A stretch of DNA of 37,855 bases from an uncultured Pseudomonadota bacterium. GTDB lineage: Bacteria > Pseudomonadota > Gammaproteobacteria > Methylococcales > Methylomonadaceae. The notes under the pieces were generated by a model. It saw only the letters and a list, made by a program, of their open reading frames with translations, had not been told where the DNA came from and did no database searches. The stretch covers positions 1 to 37,855 of the forward strand of contig CAJBJW010000364.1 of the NCBI GenBank assembly GCA_903953455.1, given 5' to 3'. Within the stretch, counting starts at the first letter, position 1; each line of letters starts with the position of its first letter. The position numbers were made by a program, and so were the translations under genes. This document shows, one piece after another, positions 18,532 to 26,954 of this stretch.

Positions 18532-19380
18532 ATGAATTCTTTACCTTTGCTCTTACAAATTATTATTTTTACCTCGGTGGGTGGCGTACTAAGCGTATTG
18601 GCGGCGGGATTATTTTTACTTCTCCCCCCCAAACAACGCAATCAAGTTCTGCCACATGGAATTAGCTTTGCTATTGGCGCACTACTAGCGGTTGCATTTT
18701 GGGGGCTTATTCCTGAAGCTTTTCAACATGCAAAACCTGATCAGATACAATTATTATCTGGCACTATTTTAGCTGGGATATTAGGTTTCTTTGTACTTGA
18801 AAAATTGTTAATTTGGCGGCATTGTCACTTTGGTGAATGCGAAGCCCATGGGGATGATGAACATCAACATCCCGAAAATTATCAACATGACCATGACACA
18901 CATTCACATGGTCACGGAGCAAAAACAGCCGGTATTTTTATTATTTTAGGTGATAGCATTCATAATTTTGTGGATGGTGTGCTCATTGCTGCTGCATTTC
19001 TAATGGATCCCCATTTAGGGATTGTGACCAGTTTAGCTGTTGCTACCCATGAAATTCCTCAAGAGGTAGGCGATTTTGCTATCTTGCTACAAAGTGGTTA
19101 CTCACAACGAAAAGCTCTTTTTTATAATGTATTATCGAGCTTAACAACCGTTGTAGGTGGTGTACTCGCTTATTTTAGTCTGGAAACACTGCATGAAAAG
19201 TTGCCTTATTTTCTGGCATTAGCTGCGTCTAGTTTTATCTATATTGCCGTTGCAGATTTAATTCCTTCATTACATAAACGCACAGATATTAAAACATCAC
19301 TTCAGCAAATTACCTTAATTGGCGCGGGTGTTGCGCTAATATGTACACTTCAAAATATTGCACACCATGTGGCATTATAG
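18532..19380 (+). CDS. ZIP-family divalent metal transporter
   Basis: Inner-membrane importer of zinc or related divalent cations (ZIP/SLC39 family), 282 residues. The metal-binding helices are evident as DSIHNFVDGVLIAAAF (TM4) and ATHEIPQEVGDFA (TM5), containing the canonical HNFxDG and HEIPQE signatures. Before TM4 there is a His/Asp-rich loop (HQHPENYQHDHDTHSHGHG) between TM3 and TM4, a common metal sensor. An upstream TTG at 18520 in frame is possible, but ATG at 18532 gives the expected N-terminus; neither has a good RBS. No zinc-regulator operator is obvious in the 234-base spacer to glnS. Confidence 0.92.
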   Translation: MNSLPLLLQIIIFTSVGGVLSVLAAGLFLLLPPKQRNQVLPHGISFAIGALLAVAFWGLIPEAFQHAKPDQIQLLSGTILAGILGFFVLEKLLIWRHCHFGECEAHGDDEHQHPENYQHDHDTHSHGHGAKTAGIFIILGDSIHNFVDGVLIAAAFLMDPHLGIVTSLAVATHEIPQEVGDFAILLQSGYSQRKALFYNVLSSLTTVVGGVLAYFSLETLHEKLPYFLALAASSFIYIAVADLIPSLHKRTDIKTSLQQITLIGAGVALICTLQNIAHHVAL

Positions 19381-19397
19381 ATATTATTTGCTTTACA

Positions 19398-19422
19398 ATA
19401 ATTGACTATTTTAGTTGGTTAA
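19398..19422 (+). promoter_or_regulatory. Type 1 IscR-binding site
   Basis: The 25-base stretch begins ATAATTGACT and continues ATTTTAGTTGGTTAA. It matches the known type 1 (Fe-S-IscR) consensus, ATA-SYY-GACT-R-www-Y-AGTC-RRS-TAT, at nearly all fixed positions: ATA, GACT and AGT are intact. It covers the -35 and spacer of the iscR promoter, implying repression by 2Fe-2S IscR. Confidence 0.75.
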
Positions 19423-19429
19423 GTATAGT
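19402..19429 (+). promoter_or_regulatory. iscR promoter
   Basis: A -35 TTGACT (19402-19407) and a -10 TATAGT (19424-19429) are separated by 16 bases, about 40 bases before the iscR start. The type 1 IscR site overlaps the -35 and spacer. Confidence 0.65.
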
Positions 19430-19467
19430 TAAGTAACTTTTTATTTTTTTCTGTAAGGATATTACCC

Positions 19468-19938
19468 ATGCGTTTAACTACTAAAGGTCGTTATGCCGTG
19501 ACAGCCATGCTGGATTTAGTGCTACACAGCCAAAATACACCTGTAACATTAACTGAAATCGCAACTAGACAAACCATCTCTTTATCCTATTTGGAACAAC
19601 TGTTTTCACGTCTGCGAAAAGCGGATTTAGTCAAAGGTGTTCGTGGACCAGGTGGAGGTTATAGAATTCGTCAAACACCTGAATTAATTAGCATTGCGTC
19701 GATTATTGAAGCCGTTAATGAGCCTATTGATTCAACTAAATGTGGTGGTGAAGAAAACTGTCAACATGACAGCATTTGCCTTACCCACGATTTATGGGCT
19801 GGATTAAGTGACCACATTCAAGATTATTTATCACAAATCACGTTGGCAGACTTAATTGCGCAGCGTGACGAACGTCGTAATATAGTTAAATGCAGCGAAT
19901 CCATTGTCAAGTTTGAAAAACCACTCAAGTACGGTTAA
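19468..19938 (+). CDS. iscR: Fe-S cluster-sensing transcription regulator IscR
   Basis: Rrf2-family winged-helix regulator of 156 residues. The N-terminus MRLTTKGRYAVTAMLDL, the recognition helix with LSYLEQLFSRLRKADLV and the wing GPGGGYR match IscR closely. The 2Fe-2S ligands are Cys92, Cys98, Cys104 and His107, at the same numbers as E. coli IscR, so it is expected to sense Fe-S status. AAGGA lies 8 bases before the ATG. Unlike the usual arrangement, no iscS, iscU or iscA follows: a terminator and convergent dnaE come next, so this copy is an orphan. An IscR-type operator upstream indicates autoregulation. Confidence 0.95.
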   Translation: MRLTTKGRYAVTAMLDLVLHSQNTPVTLTEIATRQTISLSYLEQLFSRLRKADLVKGVRGPGGGYRIRQTPELISIASIIEAVNEPIDSTKCGGEENCQHDSICLTHDLWAGLSDHIQDYLSQITLADLIAQRDERRNIVKCSESIVKFEKPLKYG

Positions 19939-19961
19939 CAAATTAGCTATTTAAGCTGAAT

Positions 19962-19988
19962 AAAAAACCGCTCATGTGGCGGTTTTTA
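19962..19988. terminator. Bidirectional terminator between iscR and dnaE
   Basis: A-rich run plus ACCGC, a TCATGTG loop, then GCGGT plus a T-run. The A-tract and T-tract make it functional in both directions for the convergent iscR and dnaE genes. Confidence 0.85.
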
Positions 19989-20015
19989 TTTACATAAAAA
20001 ATATGAACTCAATAT

Positions 20016-23000
20016 TTAGTAGGTTATACGAACCGCACTTTGACCTAGCCATAATTTTAATTGATGCATGAACTCGTCTGTTGCTTTGACACGCCACTGC
20101 GCTCCCAATTGTACCCGTGCCCGAGTTTTTTCAGTACTATAATCAATTGTTATGAGCGTATCCCCTCCTTTAAATTCACTCAACAACGCTTTCATCTTAT
20201 CCAAATTTCTTGCTGCATTTGCATCATTATTTTGCCATTTAAGATGTATTTCCTTTCTCGCTTGCTCAATGGGATATATATGCTCAATTTTTAATAACGG
20301 TATATTTAGATAGCTATCTATCGATAAATTGCCTTCCGCAATTAAAAGCTTATCCCGAAAATTCGAGGAAAACATCGATTGATTGACTTCAAAACTTTCA
20401 CGCTGTGCACTCAATTCAAGGCGCCCTGTATTGTCATCAAATATTACAGATCCGCGCAACTTACCTTGTTTGTTTTGTCGAACACCAATTTCAATAGCAA
20501 GCCCTGCGACCCGCACTGTGGTATTCCATTGATTAGGTGATAATTCTTCAAGTAATCGAGCAATGTTTTTAGGCGCAATTAACTTTAATTCATTTGCATA
20601 TTGATCAATGGGGTGCCCCGTTAAAAACAAACCCAACACAGCCTTTTCCTCAGCGAATCTTACGCTTTCCGACCACGGTTCCACTACGGTCGTATAGGTC
20701 GGCGTATCGCTTATTTCACTTGACACCTCGCTACCTAAACCGAACAAATCACTCTGACCAACCGCTTTCATGCGTATGTGATGCTCAGCTACTTTTAAAA
20801 TGGTAGGTAACTCTGCTAAATGGGCTGCACGATTGTCATCAAACTCATCAAACGCACCCGCACGAATAAGCGCTTCTAGTACGCGACGATTAAATTTACG
20901 CAAATCCACACGCTGACACAAATCATACAAATTTAAAAAAGTGCCATTATTTTCACGTTCGCATAGCATATCTAAAATCGCATTCTCTCCTGCCCCTTTG
21001 ATTGCCCCCAATCCATAAATCAAATCATCATTGTCGTTGACGGTAAATTTATAATGGGACACGTTAATTGACGGGGGAATAATGTTCAGCTTCATTTGCC
21101 GACACTCATCAAGCGCAATAACTACTTTGTCTGTATTGTCCATATCGGCAGATAACACCGCTGCCATAAAGGCGGCTGGATGATGCGCTTTTAGCCATGC
21201 TGTTTGATACGCAACTAATGCATAAGCGGCAGAATGCGATTTATTGAAACCGTATCCAGAAAATTTATCCACCAAATCAAAAATGTAATTAGCAATTTCG
21301 TCACTTACACCATTCGTCAACGCACCACTGACAAAGACATCACGTTGCTTTGCCATTTCTTTTGCGTCTTTTTTACCCATTGCACGCCGCAAAATATCCG
21401 CGCCACCAAGCGTGTAACCCGATAATTCACGGGCAATTTGCATGACCTGTTCTTGATATAAAATAACGCCATTAGTAGGCTCAAGAATAGGTTCAAGCAA
21501 TGGATGCGCATATTCAGCGGCTTTGGTTTTATGTTTCACATTCACATAATCATCCACCATGCCCGACTCTAAAGGCCCTGGACGATAAAGTGCAACCAGC
21601 GCGATAATATCGTTAAAGCAATCGGGTTTGAGTTTTTTGATGAGCTCTTTCATTCCACGCGATTCTAACTGGAATACCGCCGTGGTCAGGCCTTTTTTAA
21701 GTAATTCATAAGAAGCAAAATCATCGCGCGCAATGGCACTTATATCAACAATTGACCTGCCTAACTTTTTCTGTTTCGCATTGATTGTCTGTAGCGCCCA
21801 ATCAATGATTGTAAGTGTACGCAAACCTAAAAAGTCAAACTTCACAAGTCCGACAGATTCCACATCATTTTTATCAAATTGCGTAACTAAATTATTCCCT
21901 TCAATATCACAGTAGAGCGCCGTAAAATCCGTTAACTTTGTCGGCGCAATGACAACGCCACCAGCGTGTTTACCCGCATTTCGAGTTGTTCCCTCTAGTG
22001 AGAGTGCCATATCAATAAGGGATTTAACATCTTCTTCTGTATCATAAGCTTGCTGAAGATCAGGACTGCTTTTCAGCGCATCCGAGAGCGTAATGCCAAT
22101 TTCCATGGGAATCAGTTTTGCAAGTCGATCCACAAAGCCATAAGACAAACCAAGTACGCGCCCTACATCTCGAATAACCGCTTTTGCCGCCATTGAGCCG
22201 TATGTAATAATTTGCGACACTTGATTTCGCCCATAACACTCAGCAACATAATCAATGACCTCATCACGTCGATCCATACAAAAGTCGATATCAAAGTCAG
22301 GCATCGAAATACGTTCGGGATTTAAAAATCGCTCAAATAAAAGTTCAAATTCAATCGGATCTAAATCCGTAATTTTTAGCGCATACGCCACAAGCGATCC
22401 CGCACCTGAACCCCGACCAGGTCCAACAGGAATATCATGATTTTTTGCCCATTGAATAAAATCCGCAACAATCATGAAATAGCCCGAAAAACCCATTTGG
22501 GTAATCACATCAAGCTCAATTTTAAGACGCTCTAAATACACCGCTTCATTTTCACTTTGACTACCGCTACCCGTTAACGCATATTTTTCAAAACGCTCAC
22601 GTAACCCTTTCTCTGATTCACTAATAATAAAATCATTAATTGTCATGCCCTCAGGAACGGGAAAATCCGGCAGAAAGTTTTTACCTAGTGTTAGCGTTAA
22701 ATTACAACGTTTGGCAATTTCAACTGTATTTTCTAGTGCTTCAGGAAAATCAGCAAACAACGCCACCATTTCATCTTCACTGCGCAAATACTGCTGATTG
22801 GTGTAGTCTTTTGGACGACGCGGATCATCAAGAACACGTCCTTGGTTAATACATACCCGTACTTCATGAGCAGCAAAATCACTTTCTTTTAAAAAACGAA
22901 CGTCATTTGTAGCAACAACTGGCAACACCAACTCCTCCGCCAATTCCGCCACTAAGGCAATATAGCGTTCTTCATCAACCTTTCCAACGCGCTGAAGTTC

Positions 23001-23504
23001 CAAATAAAAACGATTAGGAAATAAATTTTTCCAATACATTGCAAGTGTTTTGGCTAGTGCGTTATTTTCATTGAGTAATGCCTTACCAATATCACCCTGC
23101 ATCGCACCAGAAAGTGCAATCAGCCCAATATTATTTTGCTCAATCCATTCTCTCTGCAAAATAGGCACACCATCTTTGTTTTGACCTTGCTGATAAGCTT
23201 GCGAAACTAATTCTGTCAACGTGATATAGCCGGTATGATTGATTGCAAGCAACGTTAAACGATAAGGCGAATCTGGTGCTTCAGCATTTGCAACTAGCAC
23301 ATCCGAACCAGCAATCGGCTTGATACCTTGCGCTATTGTTGCTTTATATAATTTCACTAAACCAAATAAATTAACGTGATCAGTTAGCGCAATGGCTGGC
23401 ATATTAAAATCTGTTAATTGTTTTATCAGTGGTTTAATCTTAACTAAACCGTCAATTAACGAGAATTCGCTGTGAACTCTAAGATGAATAAATCGTGGCT
23501 GCAT
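20016..23504 (-). CDS. dnaE: DNA polymerase III subunit alpha
   Basis: Replicative polymerase catalytic subunit, 1162 residues (E. coli DnaE 1160). The N-terminal PHP domain starts FIHLRVHSEFSLIDG. The polymerase active site is MPDFDIDF with Asp405 and Asp407; the third carboxylate is in KFDFLGLRTL. Other clear elements are GPGRGSGAGSLVAYAL and NKSHSAAYALVAYQTAWLK. The clamp-binding peptide QSDLFG follows the helix-hairpin-helix region, and an OB domain lies near the C-terminus. No intein or frameshift is seen. It is transcribed convergently with iscR and divergently from ispB, standing alone rather than in a lpx-rnhB-dnaE-accA group as in enterobacteria. Confidence 0.98.
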   Translation of the reverse strand: MQPRFIHLRVHSEFSLIDGLVKIKPLIKQLTDFNMPAIALTDHVNLFGLVKLYKATIAQGIKPIAGSDVLVANAEAPDSPYRLTLLAINHTGYITLTELVSQAYQQGQNKDGVPILQREWIEQNNIGLIALSGAMQGDIGKALLNENNALAKTLAMYWKNLFPNRFYLELQRVGKVDEERYIALVAELAEELVLPVVATNDVRFLKESDFAAHEVRVCINQGRVLDDPRRPKDYTNQQYLRSEDEMVALFADFPEALENTVEIAKRCNLTLTLGKNFLPDFPVPEGMTINDFIISESEKGLRERFEKYALTGSGSQSENEAVYLERLKIELDVITQMGFSGYFMIVADFIQWAKNHDIPVGPGRGSGAGSLVAYALKITDLDPIEFELLFERFLNPERISMPDFDIDFCMDRRDEVIDYVAECYGRNQVSQIITYGSMAAKAVIRDVGRVLGLSYGFVDRLAKLIPMEIGITLSDALKSSPDLQQAYDTEEDVKSLIDMALSLEGTTRNAGKHAGGVVIAPTKLTDFTALYCDIEGNNLVTQFDKNDVESVGLVKFDFLGLRTLTIIDWALQTINAKQKKLGRSIVDISAIARDDFASYELLKKGLTTAVFQLESRGMKELIKKLKPDCFNDIIALVALYRPGPLESGMVDDYVNVKHKTKAAEYAHPLLEPILEPTNGVILYQEQVMQIARELSGYTLGGADILRRAMGKKDAKEMAKQRDVFVSGALTNGVSDEIANYIFDLVDKFSGYGFNKSHSAAYALVAYQTAWLKAHHPAAFMAAVLSADMDNTDKVVIALDECRQMKLNIIPPSINVSHYKFTVNDNDDLIYGLGAIKGAGENAILDMLCERENNGTFLNLYDLCQRVDLRKFNRRVLEALIRAGAFDEFDDNRAAHLAELPTILKVAEHHIRMKAVGQSDLFGLGSEVSSEISDTPTYTTVVEPWSESVRFAEEKAVLGLFLTGHPIDQYANELKLIAPKNIARLLEELSPNQWNTTVRVAGLAIEIGVRQNKQGKLRGSVIFDDNTGRLELSAQRESFEVNQSMFSSNFRDKLLIAEGNLSIDSYLNIPLLKIEHIYPIEQARKEIHLKWQNNDANAARNLDKMKALLSEFKGGDTLITIDYSTEKTRARVQLGAQWRVKATDEFMHQLKLWLGQSAVRITY

Positions 23505-23601
23505 GGAGTTTGCTGTAAAAATAGAAAGGTTGAATCGACTTTTGAATGTGCATAATCATAACTGAATTTAGAGCGTCGATGTTACCAACGCATTTATGCG
23601 C

Positions 23602-23607
23602 TATAAT
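23602..23607 (+). promoter_or_regulatory. Possible -10 element of ispB
   Basis: A TATAAT 38 bases before the ispB start in the divergent dnaE-ispB spacer. No clear -35 is present at the right distance. Confidence 0.4.
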
Positions 23608-23645
23608 GTACAAAAATTTCCTTTTGGCCTTTAATAAGAAAAAGA

Positions 23646-24641
23646 ATGAGTTCATCTTCTCAAAATCCAACAATTGATTTCAACGCCATTAAACAATTAA
23701 GCAGCCTCGAAGCAAAAGCGGTTGATCAACTGATTATTGACGAACTACGCTCCGATGTAATTTTAATTAATGAAATTGGTCGATACATTATCAGTAATGG
23801 CGGAAAACGATTGCGCCCCATGTTGCTTCTTCTTGCAGCTAAAGCATTAGGTGGCGTATCAGATAATCATCTCATTTTAGCTGCCGTCATCGAGTTTATT
23901 CATACCGCAACATTACTGCATGATGATGTCGTTGATGAATCTGAATTACGTCGCGGCAATCAAACCGCTAATGCCGTTTGGGGAAATGCAGCAAGTGTAT
24001 TAGTAGGTGATTATCTCTATTCTAGCGCATTTGAAATGATGGTACGCACAGACAATATGCGCGTCATGGGCATTTTATCTAAAACCACAACAGCCATTGC
24101 CGAAGGCGAAGTCCTTCAACTACTCAACTGCAACAACCCCCAAACTACAGAAGCAAAATACCTAGAAGTCATTGCCCGCAAAACCGCTATTTTATTTAGC
24201 GCAGCAACGCAACTGGCAGCGGTGATATCGAATGCGAGTAATGAAATTGAAACTGCATTAGCCAACTACGGTCAACATTTAGGCATTGCTTTTCAACTCA
24301 TTGATGACGCACTGGATTATCAAGCAACCGCTGAAGAACTTGGTAAAAATCTTGGGGATGATTTAGCTGAAGGCAAACCCACGCTTCCTCTAATTTACGC
24401 TATTGAACACGGCACAAGCGAAGAAGCAGACATTATTATTGATGCCATTAAAAATGGCAGAAGAGATGCGTTCAATGCGGTTTATGAAATCATTACACGC
24501 ACAAAAGCAATCGAATACACAACAGACCGTGCGGATGAAGAAGCTCAAAGAGCTATTGATGCACTAAACGTTTTACCTAAATCTGAGTATAAAGAAGCGC
24601 TTATTTTATTGGCCAAATTTGCTGTACAACGTAATTATTAA
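23646..24641 (+). CDS. ispB: Polyprenyl diphosphate synthase (octaprenyl diphosphate synthase type)
   Basis: All-trans long-chain prenyl synthase that makes the side chain of ubiquinone, 331 residues. The first aspartate-rich motif is DDVVD (93-97) in LLHDDVVDESELRRG; the second is DDALD in QLIDDALDY. GGKRLRP (52-58) binds isopentenyl diphosphate. Length and the sequence following the second motif favour IspB over the shorter farnesyl synthase IspA. Chain length cannot be fixed from sequence alone. It is alone in the plus direction, 112 bases before the hflK RBS, and is not beside rplU-rpmA as it often is. Confidence 0.92.
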   Translation: MSSSSQNPTIDFNAIKQLSSLEAKAVDQLIIDELRSDVILINEIGRYIISNGGKRLRPMLLLLAAKALGGVSDNHLILAAVIEFIHTATLLHDDVVDESELRRGNQTANAVWGNAASVLVGDYLYSSAFEMMVRTDNMRVMGILSKTTTAIAEGEVLQLLNCNNPQTTEAKYLEVIARKTAILFSAATQLAAVISNASNEIETALANYGQHLGIAFQLIDDALDYQATAEELGKNLGDDLAEGKPTLPLIYAIEHGTSEEADIIIDAIKNGRRDAFNAVYEIITRTKAIEYTTDRADEEAQRAIDALNVLPKSEYKEALILLAKFAVQRNY

Positions 24642-24765
24642 ATTAAAACTCTCTGGCTTTACAATGTAGTACAAAATAGTTATCACAAATAGTCATGTCA
24701 TAATTGAATGCAATTTAACGCAATCATGGCAATGTAATTAAAAACTAATTGAAGTGGAGCGATGT

Positions 24766-26010
24766 ATGTCGTGGAATGAACCTGGTGGCGGTAAAAAAGA
24801 TCCTTGGAGTGGTCGTGGGGATGACAAAAATGTGCCCGAATTAGACGAGGCGATCCGTGTTCTGCAGTCAAAATTAGATAAATTATTTGGCGGATCAGGC
24901 GACAACCAAGATAATAATGGGTTTTCAGGAAATTCACTGAAAGGCTTAGGTTTACTTGCCATTAGTGCAGGTGTTATTTGGGGATTGAGTGGCTTTTACA
25001 TTGTTGATGAAGGAAATCACGGTGTGGAAACGCGTTTTGGTAAATATATTGGCACCACACAAGCGGGCCTTAATTGGCATATTCCATCGCCTATTGAATC
25101 TGTTACATTAGTAAATGTAAAACAACAGCGTTTTATTGAAGTGGGTTACCGAAGTAATGGTGGCGATCAATCTATAGGCGGCTCTGTTCCTAAAGAAGCC
25201 CTCATGCTCACTAAAGATGAAAATTATGTCGATGTCCGTCTTGCTGTTCAGTATCAAGTCAAAGACGCGAAAGCCTTTATTTTTAATGTATCAAACCCAG
25301 CGGCTACGCTTAAACATGTTACCGAAAGTGCGCAGCGTGGTGTAATTGGTGGCAGTACCATGGATTTCGTATTAACGGAAGGACGTGGTGAAATTGTCGC
25401 ACAGATTAAAACTGAAATTCAGCAAGTGATGGACAGTTACAATACAGGGATCCAAGTCACCAGTGTGAATTTACAAGATGCACAACCGCCTGAACAAGTA
25501 CAAAACGCGTTTGCCGACGCCATTAAAGCGCGTGAAGACGAGCAACGATTAATTAACGAAGCGCAAGCCTACGCAAACGACGTTATTCCAAAAGCGCGTG
25601 GTGCTGCAGCACGTAAGATGCAAGAAGCTGAAGGCTATAAAGAGCAAGTGCTCGCACAAGCACAAGGTGAAACCAGTCGCTTTTCACAATTATTAACACA
25701 ATACAGCAAAGCACCCGATGTAACTCGCAAACGCCTCTATATTGACGCCATGGAATCCGTATTAAGCAGTACAAATAACGTGATCGTGGACGTTAAAAAT
25801 GGCAGTAATGTGATGTACTTACCGCTTGATAAACTCGCGCAAATGCCACAAAACACAAATACTGCACCTATCATTAATGCCCCACATGTATCATCGGCAA
25901 GTGTTGAGCCTGCTTCACCTGCCCCAGTGATTCAAAATACACCGATGTTAGTACCCAGTATCGAACATTCAAATGGGCGTAGTCGCATCAATGATATGAG
26001 AGGTCGTTAA
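24766..26010 (+). CDS. hflK: FtsH modulator HflK
   Basis: SPFH/prohibitin-family membrane protein that with HflC forms a cage around FtsH and modulates proteolysis. The 414 residues run from a glycine-rich N-terminus (MSWNEPGGGKKDPWSGRG) through one membrane helix (about 48-68) to a large periplasmic SPFH domain, a coiled coil rich in A, E, Q and K, and a low-complexity P/A/S/N tail. The ATG at 24766 is chosen over a GTG at 24754 because GGAG lies 6 bases upstream and MSWNEPGG is the family start. HflC follows one base after the stop. The hfq-hflX genes that usually precede it are absent; ispB is there instead. Confidence 0.96.
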   Translation: MSWNEPGGGKKDPWSGRGDDKNVPELDEAIRVLQSKLDKLFGGSGDNQDNNGFSGNSLKGLGLLAISAGVIWGLSGFYIVDEGNHGVETRFGKYIGTTQAGLNWHIPSPIESVTLVNVKQQRFIEVGYRSNGGDQSIGGSVPKEALMLTKDENYVDVRLAVQYQVKDAKAFIFNVSNPAATLKHVTESAQRGVIGGSTMDFVLTEGRGEIVAQIKTEIQQVMDSYNTGIQVTSVNLQDAQPPEQVQNAFADAIKAREDEQRLINEAQAYANDVIPKARGAAARKMQEAEGYKEQVLAQAQGETSRFSQLLTQYSKAPDVTRKRLYIDAMESVLSSTNNVIVDVKNGSNVMYLPLDKLAQMPQNTNTAPIINAPHVSSASVEPASPAPVIQNTPMLVPSIEHSNGRSRINDMRGR

Positions 26011-26011
26011 A

Positions 26012-26866
26012 ATGAATAACAATCAAGTGATAATTGGCATGGCAAGTCTTGCATTGGTTGGCATGATGAGTGTTTTTACCGTCAACGAAGGTGAAAAAGC
26101 CATTAAGTTTCAATTAGGCGAAATTGTCAAAGATGATTACACCCCCGGTTTACACGTTAAACTCCCTATTATCAACAATGTGCGGCACTTTGATGCTCGA
26201 ATTCAGACGATGGATTCAAAACCAGAGCGTTTTTTAACCGCTGAAAAGAAAAACGTTATCGTGGATTCATTTGTCAAATGGCGTATTGGCGACGTAAAAA
26301 CGTTTTATACCGTCGTAGCTGGCGATATTGATCAAGCTAATTTGCGCCTAGATCAGATTATTAAAGATTTATTTCGCAGTGAATTTGGTAAACGTAATAT
26401 TAAACAATTAGTATCCACTGACCGTAGTGAAATTCGTGAACTATTGATTAAAAATTCGAAAAGTTTGGCGGCGGCACTTGGGATGGAAATTGTTGACGTG
26501 CAAGTGATGCGTATTGATTTACCTGAAGAAGTCAGCTCATCAGTTTTCCGGCGCATGGAAGCTGAACGCGAGCGCGTAGCAAGAGAATTCCGCTCTGAAG
26601 GCGCGGAGGCCGCTGAGCGTATTCGCGCGGATGCAGATCGCCAACGTGTTGTCACGTTAGCGAATGCCTATCGTGACGCTGAAAAATTACGTGGTGAAGG
26701 CGATGCCACCGCAGCTGAGATTTACGCTAAAGCGTATAATCAAGACAGTGATTTCTTTGGATTTTACAGAAGTTTGAATGCGTATAAAAAGACACTGACC
26801 AGCTCGAGCACATTAGTACTTGAACCAAACTCAGATTTCTTCCAATATTTTAAAAGTAAAAAATAA
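26012..26866 (+). CDS. hflC: FtsH modulator HflC
   Basis: SPFH-family partner of HflK, 284 residues. An N-terminal signal-anchor helix (about 5-23) is followed by VNEGEKAIKFQLG and the SPFH core, then the helical segment ERERVAREFRSEGAEAAERI, and ends with the conserved FYRSLNAYK and SDFFQYF. The ATG is one base after the hflK stop, so translation is coupled. FtsH, its client, is encoded about 17 kb away in this window. A hairpin terminator follows 44 bases after the stop. Confidence 0.97.
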   Translation: MNNNQVIIGMASLALVGMMSVFTVNEGEKAIKFQLGEIVKDDYTPGLHVKLPIINNVRHFDARIQTMDSKPERFLTAEKKNVIVDSFVKWRIGDVKTFYTVVAGDIDQANLRLDQIIKDLFRSEFGKRNIKQLVSTDRSEIRELLIKNSKSLAAALGMEIVDVQVMRIDLPEEVSSSVFRRMEAERERVAREFRSEGAEAAERIRADADRQRVVTLANAYRDAEKLRGEGDATAAEIYAKAYNQDSDFFGFYRSLNAYKKTLTSSSTLVLEPNSDFFQYFKSKK

Positions 26867-26910
26867 ACGTAGTGACACATTTGGTGTCAGTACGATAATG
26901 AATGAAAAAT

Positions 26911-26940
26911 AAACGCTCCACATTTGGGGCGTTTTGTTTG
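26911..26940 (+). terminator. Hairpin terminator between hflC and hisZ
   Basis: AAACGCTCC and GGGGCGTTT form a 9-base-pair stem (one G-U) around ACATTT, followed by an interrupted T-rich stretch. A smaller perfect hairpin TGACAC/GTGTCA lies about 40 bases upstream. It ends within 15 bases of the hisZ start, so hisZ either relies on read-through or has a promoter overlapping this region. Confidence 0.65.
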
Positions 26941-26954
26941 AATGGAAATAAAGA

